A DNA stretch of 64,000 nucleotides, taken from NCBI GenBank assembly GCA_020152595.1, contig JAIGNY010004421.1, forward strand, positions 124,501-188,500. Direction: 5' to 3'. Position numbers and translations under genes: made by a program. Every line of letters starts with the position of its first letter. Position 1 is the stretch's first letter. This document shows positions 24,055 through 33,884 of this stretch, piece by piece. The DNA comes from Chiridota heheva (taxonomy: Eukaryota > Echinodermata > Holothuroidea > Apodida > Chiridotidae). Below the pieces are notes generated by a model that saw nothing but the letters and a program-made list of their open reading frames with translations, did not search any database and was not told the DNA's origin.

Positions 24055-25400
24055 GTGGTAAATATGTGCTCTAAAAATGTCCCCCATGTAATTGTGCGAT
24101 GAAGAGTACAATAAATTGCAAAAGAGGGAAGTATATAAAGATGTATTTACTACATTAAATTCATTTCTGTCATGATTTTTCATGGCAAGATTTTATACAC
24201 TTTTATTCAAATTTTGTAATTAATTCTAACTATACCCCCATCCATTCTTACAACAATACAAGATGTTGGGAGGGGGATCACTTGCCCTAGCCTGTAAGTA
24301 TTTCAAAAACTCATACAAATACACACAGACTTCTAAGGAATGTGAGTACAGTATGTGATGCCACAGCTTAGTCTGATTTCAATATTTTCTACACATACAG
24401 TATTGATCTCCTAAACAAAATAGTTTTGAACAACTTGTTTCGTTTAAAATCCTCTTTCATGGAAGATGAACATGTCTGCATGACCATGCACTGAACTTAT
24501 TGTGAAATATTGTGAATAAAGACTTTTGAGGAATGTGGGGATGTGATATCATAACTACTGTAGTCTCGATTTCAATAATTTCTACACATACTGTATGATT
24601 TATTTGTTTGTTTGATGAGGGCTTAACGGCACCACGACAACGAGGGTCAAATTGTGCCTGAGAGGTCAGATCATTTTAGAGGTAAGAAGGAAAGGAAACG
24701 GGAAAATGAGAGAAATTCAAAAACAAAAGGTCAGAACGCTGTGATCGAGAGGGGAGGTGCATGCTTGAAACAAAAATAAAGTAGAGAGGGGGTGGAAGAG
24801 GAGAATTAAATATGGTTGTAGAGGGAAGATGAAGGAGATAACTTTATCTACTGGTTTTTCTGTAAGAACTCAGTAATTGAGTTGTGGGGAGCGAGGGAAG
24901 CTCTGGGAAGGTTGTACAGGGGGCAAGCAAGGCTCTGGGAAGGTTGTACAGGGGGCAAGCAAGGCTCTGGGAAGGTTGTACAGGGGGCAAGCAAGGCTCT
25001 GGGAAGGTTGTACAGGGGGCAAGCAAGGCTCTGGGAAGGTTGTACAGGGGGCAAGCAAGGAGAACGTGATGGATGGGACATAGAATACTGTATATACAAC
25101 AACAAAATTCATAGATCTCTTGAGTATTTACAACAGTATACATGGTAAATATGTGCAATGAAAAGTACTGTACATTAAATTGCGAAAGAGGGAAATATAA
25201 AAAGATGTATTCACTACATTAATATTATTTCTGTCGGGATTTTTTATAGGAAGATTTTGGACGCTTTCATTCAGAACCGTGGGAAATTTAATGATTAATT
25301 CAAACTGTGAGTACTAGCATGACCACTGAACTCATCGCACAATATTGTGAATAAAACCAAATGTGAATGAATGTCAGGTTTCCAGTGAAGTACTACTTTA
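24055..25400. repeat. Dispersed repeat family A, interrupted copy
   Basis: Blocks such as AAATTGCAAAAGAGGGAA with AAAGATGTATTTACTACATT occur on both sides of the LINE insertion (near 24115 and 25180). The CTAAGGAATGTGAGTACAG type block occurs at 24335 and again, modified, at 24525. It resembles 26395-26960, 28480-29560 and 60670-62420. Confidence 0.65.
24597..25084 (-). mobile_element. 5'-truncated I-like LINE end with 32 bp expansion
   Basis: Read on the minus strand this matches the 3' part of the element at 54320-55380: the zinc-motif coding segment (HHVLLACPLYN), then untranslated sequence ending GCCGTTAAGCCCTCATC and a (CAAA)n tail. The segment coding ACPLYNLPRAL is expanded into five to six copies of a 32 bp unit (24895-25060), where the related copy has only one. 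As 32 is not a multiple of 3, the array yields overlapping frames in several registers, none meaningful. ATACTGTAT at 24588-24596 and 25085-25093 is a candidate target-site duplication. Confidence 0.85.
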
Positions 25401-25559
25401 TGATTGGTCATCTTTAGATATTTTGAACAATTATTTTTATGTTTAAAATATTCTTATGGTTAAATAATCAAAAGGTTTTAGAAAGTATGTGTGTCATTCT
25501 GTTAGTAGCCATTAAACCCAGGCAATCAATTTTCTCATACAAACTTCTGTCATATTTCA

Positions 25560-25990
25560 GACCCTAGCTTAAATTAAAAAAGGGCAGGGTGCTAGACTTG
25601 TTGAGGGGCACATTAATACGCGCTCGAAGCACTGCGTCTTTTTGGCGTAGAGTCCAGAGGCCCCCTTAAGGCTCAACCCCATGGTGAAGAAGCTCTGGGA
25701 TTTTAGCTATAATCGTACCTCAGAATGAAACTATTCTGACTGAGGACCATTCATGAGCCAAACAGGACAATTGCTTACTATGCTGTCATTCTGTATTCAT
25801 GTAAGAAAATTAAATTATGAGGTTAACTAGGATTATTATTTTTTTTTTAAATAAATTTAATTTGTTTTAATCATTTTTCTCATGAGGGGCAGGAAGGACC
25901 CCAAGGGGGCAGAAAGGACCCCAAGGGGGCAAGGCAGACCCCACAGGGGGGTAAAGCGGGCCCACGGAAGGGCAGGGTGGGCCGCCCTTG
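25560..25990. repeat. Dispersed repeat family D, copy 2
   Basis: The same ordered blocks as 10935-11290 are present, including GGGATTTTAGCTATAATC. It ends in three to four short repeats of GACCCCAAGGGGGCA, a small local expansion that the first copy shows only once. Confidence 0.83.
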
Positions 25991-26044
25991 TGAAACAGCA
26001 AAGCTAGGGGTCTGTTTTTAGAACTTTGTTTCTTGCGGTATCAA

Positions 26045-26395
26045 AACAGTTCGTGAGTGATTAAAACTAAACCTTTCTTGATTGTTTTGTAACCATTCAT
26101 AAGGTTTGGTTTGTTGATGTTTAGCGGCACTGGACAGTCAGGAGTCAAATGTGCCAAGAGGGTGTTTTAAAATTTAAGGAGCGAGAAACCATTGATGAAA
26201 GCAAGAAAAGCTTAATCATGCACACTCAAGCTAATCTTGGAATGATTGGAAAGAAAGCTGTGCTTTGACTTGAAAATCACTGTAAGGGAGAATAATTACG
26301 GCAGCGTGAGACTGCAGTCTTATACTGTACAGAGATTTCTCATTTAAAAATGCAAATTCTGTTCAAAAATACATGTAATTTCACCATGAAAAAAA
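26045..26395. repeat. Dispersed repeat family E, copy 3, with nested insertion
   Basis: It matches 18125-18415, but the AACCATTNATRA site is split by 84 bp (26103-26186) of LINE 3'-end sequence ending in GGTTTGGTTTG. The site is duplicated on both sides (AACCATTCATAA and AACCATTGATGA), as expected for target-primed retrotransposition. Confidence 0.78.
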
Positions 26396-26960
26396 CAAAA
26401 TCAAATTACAAATCTTCTGACCAAGTTCGTTACTTCCTAAAGCAATCTAACACATTTTTTTGGTATCTAATAATTTTTTAATGCTACTACTATGGGAACC
26501 ACCCTTCTGATTTCAAAACTTGCAGAAAATTATGTCAACAACCCAGCAAGATGTTGAAATGTATGCCTTGTATTTCTTTTTAATCTAAGAATGCAAATTC
26601 TGTTCAAAAATACATGTAATTTCACCATGAAAATAAAATTAAAAACTCAGTAAATTACAATACATAAAGACATATGAAGAATGTGAGGATATGATGTGAC
26701 AACTACATACAGTAGGCTGATGTCAATAGTTTCTATATGAGACCCATGGACTTGAATATCTCCTTAACAAAACAAATTTGAACTAATTTTTTTCTTTTAA
26801 ATCCTCTTTCATATAAACTTATTGTAAAATACTATGAATAAAAGAAAATTTGGATGCATGTCAGGAGATTTTGAGTGAAGTACTCTTGTCATTAATTTTG
26901 GCCATTTTTTTTTTTTAAATAATGCAAAATCAAAAGATTTTTTGCAAGAATGTGTAACAT
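26395..26960. repeat. Dispersed repeat family A, copy 2
   Basis: The blocks GGGAACCACCCTTCTGATTT, CAACAACCCAGCAAGATGTT and ATCCTCTTTCATATAAACTT are shared in order with 28480-28920, about 2.07 kb downstream. The pair looks like a direct segmental duplication that also includes the GATAAACCATGTGTACAG blocks at 27151 and 28357. Confidence 0.85.
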
Positions 26961-27195
26961 CACTCTGCTAGTAACCTTTATACCCCTGCAGTCAATTCTC
27001 ATACAATCTTCCATCACATTTATAACTTGATTTTTCTTGAGGTATCAAAACAGTTTCTTGACAGTTCTGTTTCTCCATAATTTTGACCTCGATTATAACA
27101 TATAGTATCTGGCCTATGAATGGACTATCCCTCAAATTTTATGGAGCCATGATAAACCATGTGTACAGTCAGTACTGTATTATTCAACTTGGTGA

Positions 27196-27690
27196 AATGG
27201 CTCTTAGACTGCGCTTTAGTAAACAAGGGAAGTGGCTCTTAGACTGTGCTTTTGTAAACAAGGGAAGTGGTTCTTAGACTGTGCTTTTGTAAACAAGGGA
27301 AGTGGTTCTTAGGCTGCGCTTTCGTAAACAAGGGAAGTGGCTCTTAGACTGTGCTTTTGTAAACAAAGGAAGTGGCTCTTAGACTGCGCTTTAGTAAACA
27401 AGGGAAGTGGCTCTTAGACTGCGCTTTAGTAAACAAGGGAAGTGGCTCTTAGACTGTGCTTTAGTAAACAAGGGATGTGGCTCTTAGACTGCACTTTAGA
27501 AAACAAGAGAAGTGGCTCTTAGACTGCGCTTTAGTAAACAAGGGATGTGGCTCTTAGACTGCGCTTTAGTAAACAAGGGATGTGGCTCTTAGACTGCGCT
27601 TTAGTAAACAAGGGATGTGGCTCTTAGACTGCGCTTTAGTAAACAAGGGATGTGGCTCTTAGACTGCACTTTAGAAAACAAGGGATGTGA
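27196..27690. repeat. Minisatellite, 35 bp x about 14
   Basis: The unit is AGTGGCTCTTAGACTGCGCT followed by TTAGTAAACAAGGGA, with mostly T/C and A/T variants. A single unexpanded piece, TTTCGTAAACAAGGGAAGTG, is present at about 29600. Confidence 0.96.
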
Positions 27691-27844
27691 CACAGCATAG
27701 ACTATCCTTAAAAGATTGTTGGTTTGGTGTAACGCAAATGCTTGAATAAAAAATGGGTGGGTAAGTACCAAAAAAATGCCAAATTCAAGCATTTCCATAC
27801 ATTGTAAGCACTATCATTTCAGATCAATTATAAAAAAAATGATT

Positions 27845-28312
27845 TGAGTAGGTAGGAATTTTGTTGGGTAGGTAGGGGTAACCCTGGGTGGGTAGGGGTA
27901 ACCCTGGGTGGGTAGGGGTAACCCTGGGTGGGTAGGAGTAATCCTGCATAGGTAGGGGTAAGCCTGGGTAGGTAGGGGTAGCCCTGGGTAGGTAGGGGTA
28001 GCCCTGGGTAGGTAGGGGTAACCCTGGGTAGGTAGGGGTAACCATGGGTAGGTAGGGGTAGCCCTGGATAGGTAGGGGTGACCCTGGGTAGGTAGGGGTA
28101 ACCCTGGGTAGGTAGGGGTAACCCTGGGTAGATAGGGGTAACCCTCTGTAGGTAAAGGTAATCTTGGGTAGGTAGGGGTAATCTTGGGTAGGTAGGGGTA
28201 ACCCTGTGTAGGTAGGGGTAACCCTGGGTAGGTAGGGGTAACCCTGGGTAGATAGGAGTAACCCTGGGTGGGCAGAGTTAACCCTGGGTAGGTAGGGGTA
28301 ACCCTACCAAAC
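27845..28312. repeat. Minisatellite, 20 bp x about 23, G-rich
   Basis: The 20 bp unit GGGTAGGTAGGGGTAACCCT repeats with exact 20 bp phasing. One strand is strongly G-rich with regularly spaced GGG runs. Long minus-strand frames rich in PTYPGLPLPTQGY result from the composition and lack of stops, not from selection for a protein. Confidence 0.96.
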
Positions 28313-28479
28313 AATTTTCTAAAGGATTGCCCTATCCTTTAATTTTCAAGGAGCCCTGATAAACCATGTGTACAGCACTATATCAACTTAGACCAGGGAA
28401 TGATCTCTTTATTAAGGAACAATACAGTCTGACACAATCCTTACTTCATATAATACGACTAAAAATCAAATTACAAATC

Positions 28480-29560
28480 TTTCTGACCAAGCTGTTACTT
28501 CCTAAAGCAATTTAACACATTTGTTTTGTATCTATTAATCTTTTAATGCTACTACTCTGGGAACCACCCTTCTGATTTCAAAACATGCAGAAAATTATGT
28601 CAACAACCCAGCAAGATGTTGGAATGCATGCCTTGTATTTCTTTCCAATCTAAGAATGCAAATTCTGTTCAAAAATACATGTAATTTCACCATGAAAAAA
28701 AAAAAAAACTCAGAAAATTACAGTACATAAAGACTTATGAAAAATGTGAGGATATGATATGACAACTACACACACAGTAGGCTGATTTCAACAGTTTCTA
28801 TATGAGACCCATAGCCTTTTATATCTCCTTAACAAAATATTTTGGAACCAATTTTGTTCTCTTTTAAAATCCTCTTTCATAGGAACTTATTCTAAAATAC
28901 TGTTAATAAAACAAAATTTGGATGATTGATTTCAAAACATGCAGAAAATTATGCCATCAACCCAGCAAGATGTTGAATTGCATGCCTTGTATTTTTGTCT
29001 AATCTTTTTGAAGTTTTATAGCTAGAGGAATTGTTTTCCTTTTGTAAGGGTGAAGGACATTTTTGCCTACATACATGAAGGGTGAAGGACATTTTTGCAT
29101 ACATACATGAAGGGTCAAGGACATTTTTGCATACATACATGAAGGGTCAAGGACTTTTTTGCTTACATACATGCATGAAGGGTTAAGGACATTTTTGCAT
29201 ACATACATGAAGGGTCAAGGACTTGTTTGCTTACATACATACATGAAGGGTCAAGGACATTTTTGCATACACACATGAAGTTATCAAAACATGGTATGCT
29301 GTTAAAACTTTGTGTCACTTCATTTCGGAATAAAAACTACAATAAAAGTTTGTACAGAATACATTACAATCTTTACTACACAATGTCCCTCTGTTGGGGA
29401 TATAGTGTAACTATGCAGAAATGATTTCAATACACAATTGAACAAAATGGCCGCCTCCATGTGTCAACTTCAAACAGAAATAACTTGAGATACAAATAAA
29501 AGTTTGACTTGCTGTTAATGGCACTTGGTTTATATTGTAATCCTCTATCATATAATATTA
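28480..29560. repeat. Dispersed repeat family A, copy 3
   Basis: It matches 26395-26960 in its first half and 62010-62420 in its second half (TTATCAAAACATG, ATTGAACAAAATGGC, CCTCCATGTGTC, ATAACTTGAGATA). The internal array at 29045-29285 is absent from the 62 kb copy. Confidence 0.82.
29045..29285. repeat. Minisatellite, 32-36 bp x about 7
   Basis: The unit GGGTCAAGGACATTTTTGCA followed by TACATACATGAA is repeated, two units carrying an extra CATA. It lies inside family A; the copy near 62125 has one unit only (GTCAAGGACATTTTTGGGTT). Confidence 0.94.
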
Positions 29561-29659
29561 TTATTGCCAAACAGTATGTCCCCTTTAAAACAGGAACGAT
29601 TTCGTAAACAAGGGAAGTGACACGTCAAGTGCTTCCCCGCGTTAACAAACACTATTTAC

Positions 29660-29708
29660 CTTTCACTTCCACAGTTGGTTCATTCTGATTAACAGGAAAT
29701 GATGCCAT
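29660..29708 (-). CDS. Candidate tetraspanin start exon
   Basis: On the minus strand an ATG in the context AATATGGCA opens MASFPVNQNEPTVEVK and reaches a donor AAAG|GTAAAT after 49 nt, leaving 1 nt of a codon. The tetraspanin exon at 2584 begins with exactly the 2 nt needed (AA), giving glutamate and the continuous polar tail VKEPNSRDSLLDK. Phase, polarity and composition agree, but the joining intron would be 27,075 bp and no transcript evidence is available. It could instead belong to another gene. Confidence 0.45.
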
Positions 29709-31785
29709 ATTTTCTTATCAAATGAAATTGGCTACAACAAACTTCTCATGTGTAACGATCGTTGGTTGTTTAATAGATAATTATTTCCAATTAATTCAAA
29801 ATAATTCCACGGCAGTGGTTACAGAATCCAGGAAAATTCAGATCCGATCCTCATTTAATTCAAGAAAGATCACAATACACTACTTATGCAATGAGGAATA
29901 CCGCTTGGCCCAATTCAGAAAGATGGACGAAATACCTCAACGCACCTCCAGTTTGAAAATGATGAGCCTGTTAAAATATGTACTACAGTATGATGAGCCC
30001 AGATATAAAAAAAAACTATACCGTAATGTCTCTAGTATACACGATGAACTAATCATAGACTCGTCAAATAGTCGGAATTTGAAATGATTAACAACGTATC
30101 TTAAACATGGCAAGAATCTGCACCTGCTTGGAGCATCAATACCGACGGGATGGAATGTTTCAAAACCTCTGAATGAAAAGTCACCACGAGGCAGCCAATC
30201 ACGCGGGCTGTATCATAAAGATGGGTATCTGAGACATTTGTTGCTGCATTCTAACAAAGCATGAGAAAATGATTCCTAAAATAACACAATGAGATACATA
30301 CCTTGTGAGTGTTAATGAGTGATGACTGGGGTACCATAAAACAATGTTGTTGTATGACTTGTCTCATCAATTAAAGCCTCTGTAGGAATCTATGAGATAA
30401 AGTAAGAAAGGTCACGACTTCTGTCAGCATTCAGCAACCTATCTAAATTAACTTGAATTTAAGATACAGTACATGTACAGAAACTTATTATACTGCACCA
30501 GTGGTTGAGCAATGTCACCACTAATATTTCTACAAGCATTGTTCTCTTTTTGACAGAATAATATCTTCAGGGGTGTACCTAGTTTTCATACCTTTGTTAT
30601 GTTCTAAAGGAATTTCTCCAAACATATCAAATGACTGGACTGAGAGACAGCTACAGCACATTCCTTACATACCAAAGGTTCCTCATTACAGGCAACATAC
30701 AGTACTGTACTGTAGAGCAAAGCATTGCAGGATAGCATCAGATGCCACTGGCGTAGCCGGGAGTTTTGTCAGGGGAGGAGGAGAGGAGGGACAACCATGA
30801 GCATTTTTGTTGAGGGACAACCATGAGTGGCACGAGGTATTTTTGATGAAGAGAAGGGGGGAATTAACCAAAGTTTGTTGCCTTAAGGTAACATTGCAAT
30901 TTGCACGTAGCTCTGAAAAGGTACTCATTTTAGAAATGAAATGCGTTGAAATATAAGTCAAATCGTGTAGTGTGTTTTTAAGGAGCAGAGATCCAGAAAG
31001 CTATGGGACATGAAGGGAATTAGGCAATTTATTTTTTCTTTTGCAGGGGAAAGGTGAGAGTGGAGCAACAGTCTGTGTGATATGTGTCACACAGTCTGAA
31101 GGGTGTGCATTATATAGAGAGTTTGTAAAGCTCAAAAACAAAAATACACATGGAAATTAACTTTTCAGTAAAACTTGCTCCTCTGTGCTCACCTGTAGGG
31201 TAAAACTCATATTTTTGATGAGTATTTTTTTTTTTGGCACCCTGCCACCCCCCTCCCCTCTCAGATGCTATTCAACATAAAGAAACCAAGAGATTTACTG
31301 ACATTGTGGCAGGCAATTTTATTTTGGGGAAGGGAAAAGCAAACAGGAGTCATCTCTTTCTACTAAAAAATAAAATACTGTAAAGTGGTTGTTTTTAAAG
31401 TTTTCACTTGATTGGCCAAACAAAATATTTTCACAAAGAAACAAGCCTATTGACCACTTCAGCCCAAGCAACCCTCCCCCCCTCCCCCCTCCTCCCCACT
31501 CCCAAAAAAATGTATATACTGTAAAACTTTAGGGGGTTCGAGAAACTTCCATTCTCCCAAACAACGAGCCAAGATTACTTTGTTAATTTTATGGAGGGTC
31601 ATAAATGGTACCAACATGAAGGACAGAATCTTGCCATTTTGGCAATGCGATATGGTTAACCTACAGTACAACATGTACTGTGGGTATATCAAACTTTCCA
31701 TTCATAATTTCATAACAAACTTGAACATTTTACTCCGGTAGATATAAAATATCTATCAAATGATCCACTTTCATTCTGTTGCTGA
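29709..31785. other. No gene recognised; possible tetraspanin promoter side
   Basis: This holds a 121-codon plus-strand frame (29722-30087) without a recognisable family, opposite the presumed 5' end of the tetraspanin. A fragment reading CCACTGGCGTAGCCGGGAG near 30747 looks like a DNA-transposon end. The 31200-31500 stretch is rich in C and A runs. Confidence 0.4.
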
Positions 31786-31790
31786 TTTAA

Positions 31791-32021
31791 AGGAGCACTA
31801 GATCGAAAAGTGAGGGCACTCATTTTTGCAAATTTCAGATTTATCATCCACAACAGATCGATAAACTTCAGGCCTCCATAGCACACAGATGACATGAGGG
31901 CAAAGGTCACTTGAATATTCACTTTACCCACAAAATTGCTATACCATTGTGCGCTAGATAAGCATCTGATTTTTTGGGAGACCCCATAAAAATACACCCC
32001 ACTTTTCGGTCCAGTGCTCCT
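31791..32021. mobile_element. MITE with TTAA target sites
   Basis: The ends AGGAGCACTAGATCGAAAAG and the complement of CTTTTCGGTCCAGTGCTCCT form roughly 23 bp terminal inverted repeats with two mismatches. TTAA flanks both sides (31787-31790 and 32022-32025), the duplication typical of piggyBac-type insertion. The 231 bp interior is non-coding. A degraded relative is at about 46820-46915, which shares the CCTCCATAGC block and the TTTTGGTCTAGTGCTTC end. Confidence 0.75.
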
Positions 32022-32514
32022 TTAAAGGAATATTCCCATGGATTTTCATTCTCTCATATATAATAGAGAAAATTTGTAGAAATAAAGTTGTGAAAAAACT
32101 ATATTAATATCTTATTCTGTTTAGAAGTTATAACAATTTAAAGAGTAGAAAAATTTTCTCAAAAATGCCTTTTACAATATATGTCCTTCAGCTTGGTGAT
32201 GTCATCAAGGCAATTCCAGCACAGTTCTTATTAATTTCTAAAAAATTAATCATGCTTGATTTACATTATCAAACAGTATTTTTGGTTCAGTATGGAGATA
32301 GGGTGGAATATATAATTTACAATAAAGCATTTTGTTTCTTTCTTGGTGTACATCACATTTAAAATGATAAAAAATCCAAATCAGAAAGAAATACAAAAGA
32401 AGTTTTCTTAAAAATTGTCTCTTTGACATTACAGATGTTGCCACTCAGTCACTTTTGTCCAAAAAAAAATACTTTAAAATTGTGTAACTTTAAAATGAAA
32501 TAAGATATTAACAT

Positions 32515-33545
32515 AGTTTTTTCACAGCTTTCTTTCTAAAAGTAGAGGGCAAGCTTAGTGGCTGAATCAGCTCTGTCATTGCTGGGGATGACAACATTGC
32601 TGAGTATCCCGAAGAACAAATACTTTTCCTGCAGAGCGGAAGGGAAGGAGGGGGGGGGGAGCAAAAGGAGTTCATGAAGGAGGAGGTGAGAGGTGGGATT
32701 ATCCCACTTACGGTTGAGTAAAGAAGTAAGGGCAGACTTGGAGTCTGAGAAGATGGCAAAGTGGCTGAGCGGGGAGTACTCAATATAGTTGAGGGTGAGC
32801 AGGATGGCCTTGGGGTCGGCCGAGAAGATGGACAAGTACTTGGGAAGCCTGCTACTGAAAATTATGTCTTGGATGATGGCAGCAGCAGCTGTCTTGTCGC
32901 CTTCCTTGAGCCATCAGTATGGAGGGGTTGCTGGAGAGTTGGTCTATGATTTGGTTGTGGAGGTTGATGAAGAGGTTGGGGTGGGTTTGGGCTTTGTGAT
33001 GAGTGGAGAGGCCCAGGTGGATAGAAGGAAGGGAGTGGCCCAGGGAGGAAAAGTGGGCAAGCAGAAAATGCCAAGAGTGGCGGGGCTGATGCTGAGATGG
33101 TGGAGGTCGGGTTTGATGCCTAAGCTGAAGGGAGGGGATAAGGTTTTAGTCCTATCAAAGAGGGTGCAGAAATTAGGGTACCTAATGAGGTTATAAACAG
33201 GGTTCTGCATGTTGGTGAGGACTCTAAAAGCGTAGGAAAGGCTAAGCTTTTTACACCTTAGCAGGAAGGGGGGTTCGTTAGCTTCAATGTAAAAGCTGGT
33301 GGTGAAGGAGGTCCTGTAGGCACCCAGGCAAAGCCTGAGAGATTCATTTTGGATGATGTTGATGTGGTTGAGATAAGAGTTATGAGCAGCACAGTAGACA
33401 ATATTGCTGTATTCAAGCTTGGCTAGAACGATGAGCTTGAAGATTTTGAGGAGAGCGTGGGGGTGCGCACCCTAAGTGGTGTTGGAGATGAGGCGGAGAA
33501 TGTTGAGGGAGCTGTTGCACTTCTGTGTAACCTGCAAGGAATAAT
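32515..33545 (-). pseudogene. I-like LINE ORF2 fragment, post-RT region and RNase H
   Basis: The minus strand encodes, with frameshifts, a segment downstream of a reverse transcriptase (LIVLAKLEYSNIVYCAAH, LCLGAYRTSFTTSFYIEANEP) and then a linker and RNase H (GDKTAAAAIIQ, YIEYSPLSHFAIFSDSKSAL). These match the insertion at 54320-55380. The RNase H acidic residue expected in SAEAKA is changed (SADPKA) and both ends are truncated, so it is inactive. The order RT, RNase H is that of I/Jockey-superfamily LINEs. Confidence 0.82.
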
Positions 33546-33884
33546 GAATAATCTACTTTTTATGAAGAATTATCACTGTCTTGAGAAATGCTAAAAGTAG
33601 AAATCAGAGGTCACAGAAAAGGTCAAAATTTCATGCAAAAACCAAACTTACTTTTTAACCTATAGATAACTTTCCTTGCTCCAAAATATTTGGGAGAAGT
33701 ACAGAGTATCGCACAGAGTACATTGAAAAGGAAATTTCAATGGCAATCCAACAATAATCCCACAGCCTACAGTATAGTATTTCCACAATAAAGCACAAAG
33801 ATGAGCATTTTTAAATAAAGGCCTAATTAGGTATTTTGCATATATTTGAATATTGCATATTGCAGTGAAAAATTACATGTATTC

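Noticed and set aside
27814-28314. 166-codon Pro/Thr/Tyr-rich ORF
   Set aside because: It lies wholly within the 20 bp array, whose period is not a multiple of 3; the frame is open because the unit lacks stops.
29722-30087. 121-codon plus-strand ORF next to the candidate tetraspanin start
   Set aside because: No family recognised and no coding signature; left as unsupported although transcript data could change this.
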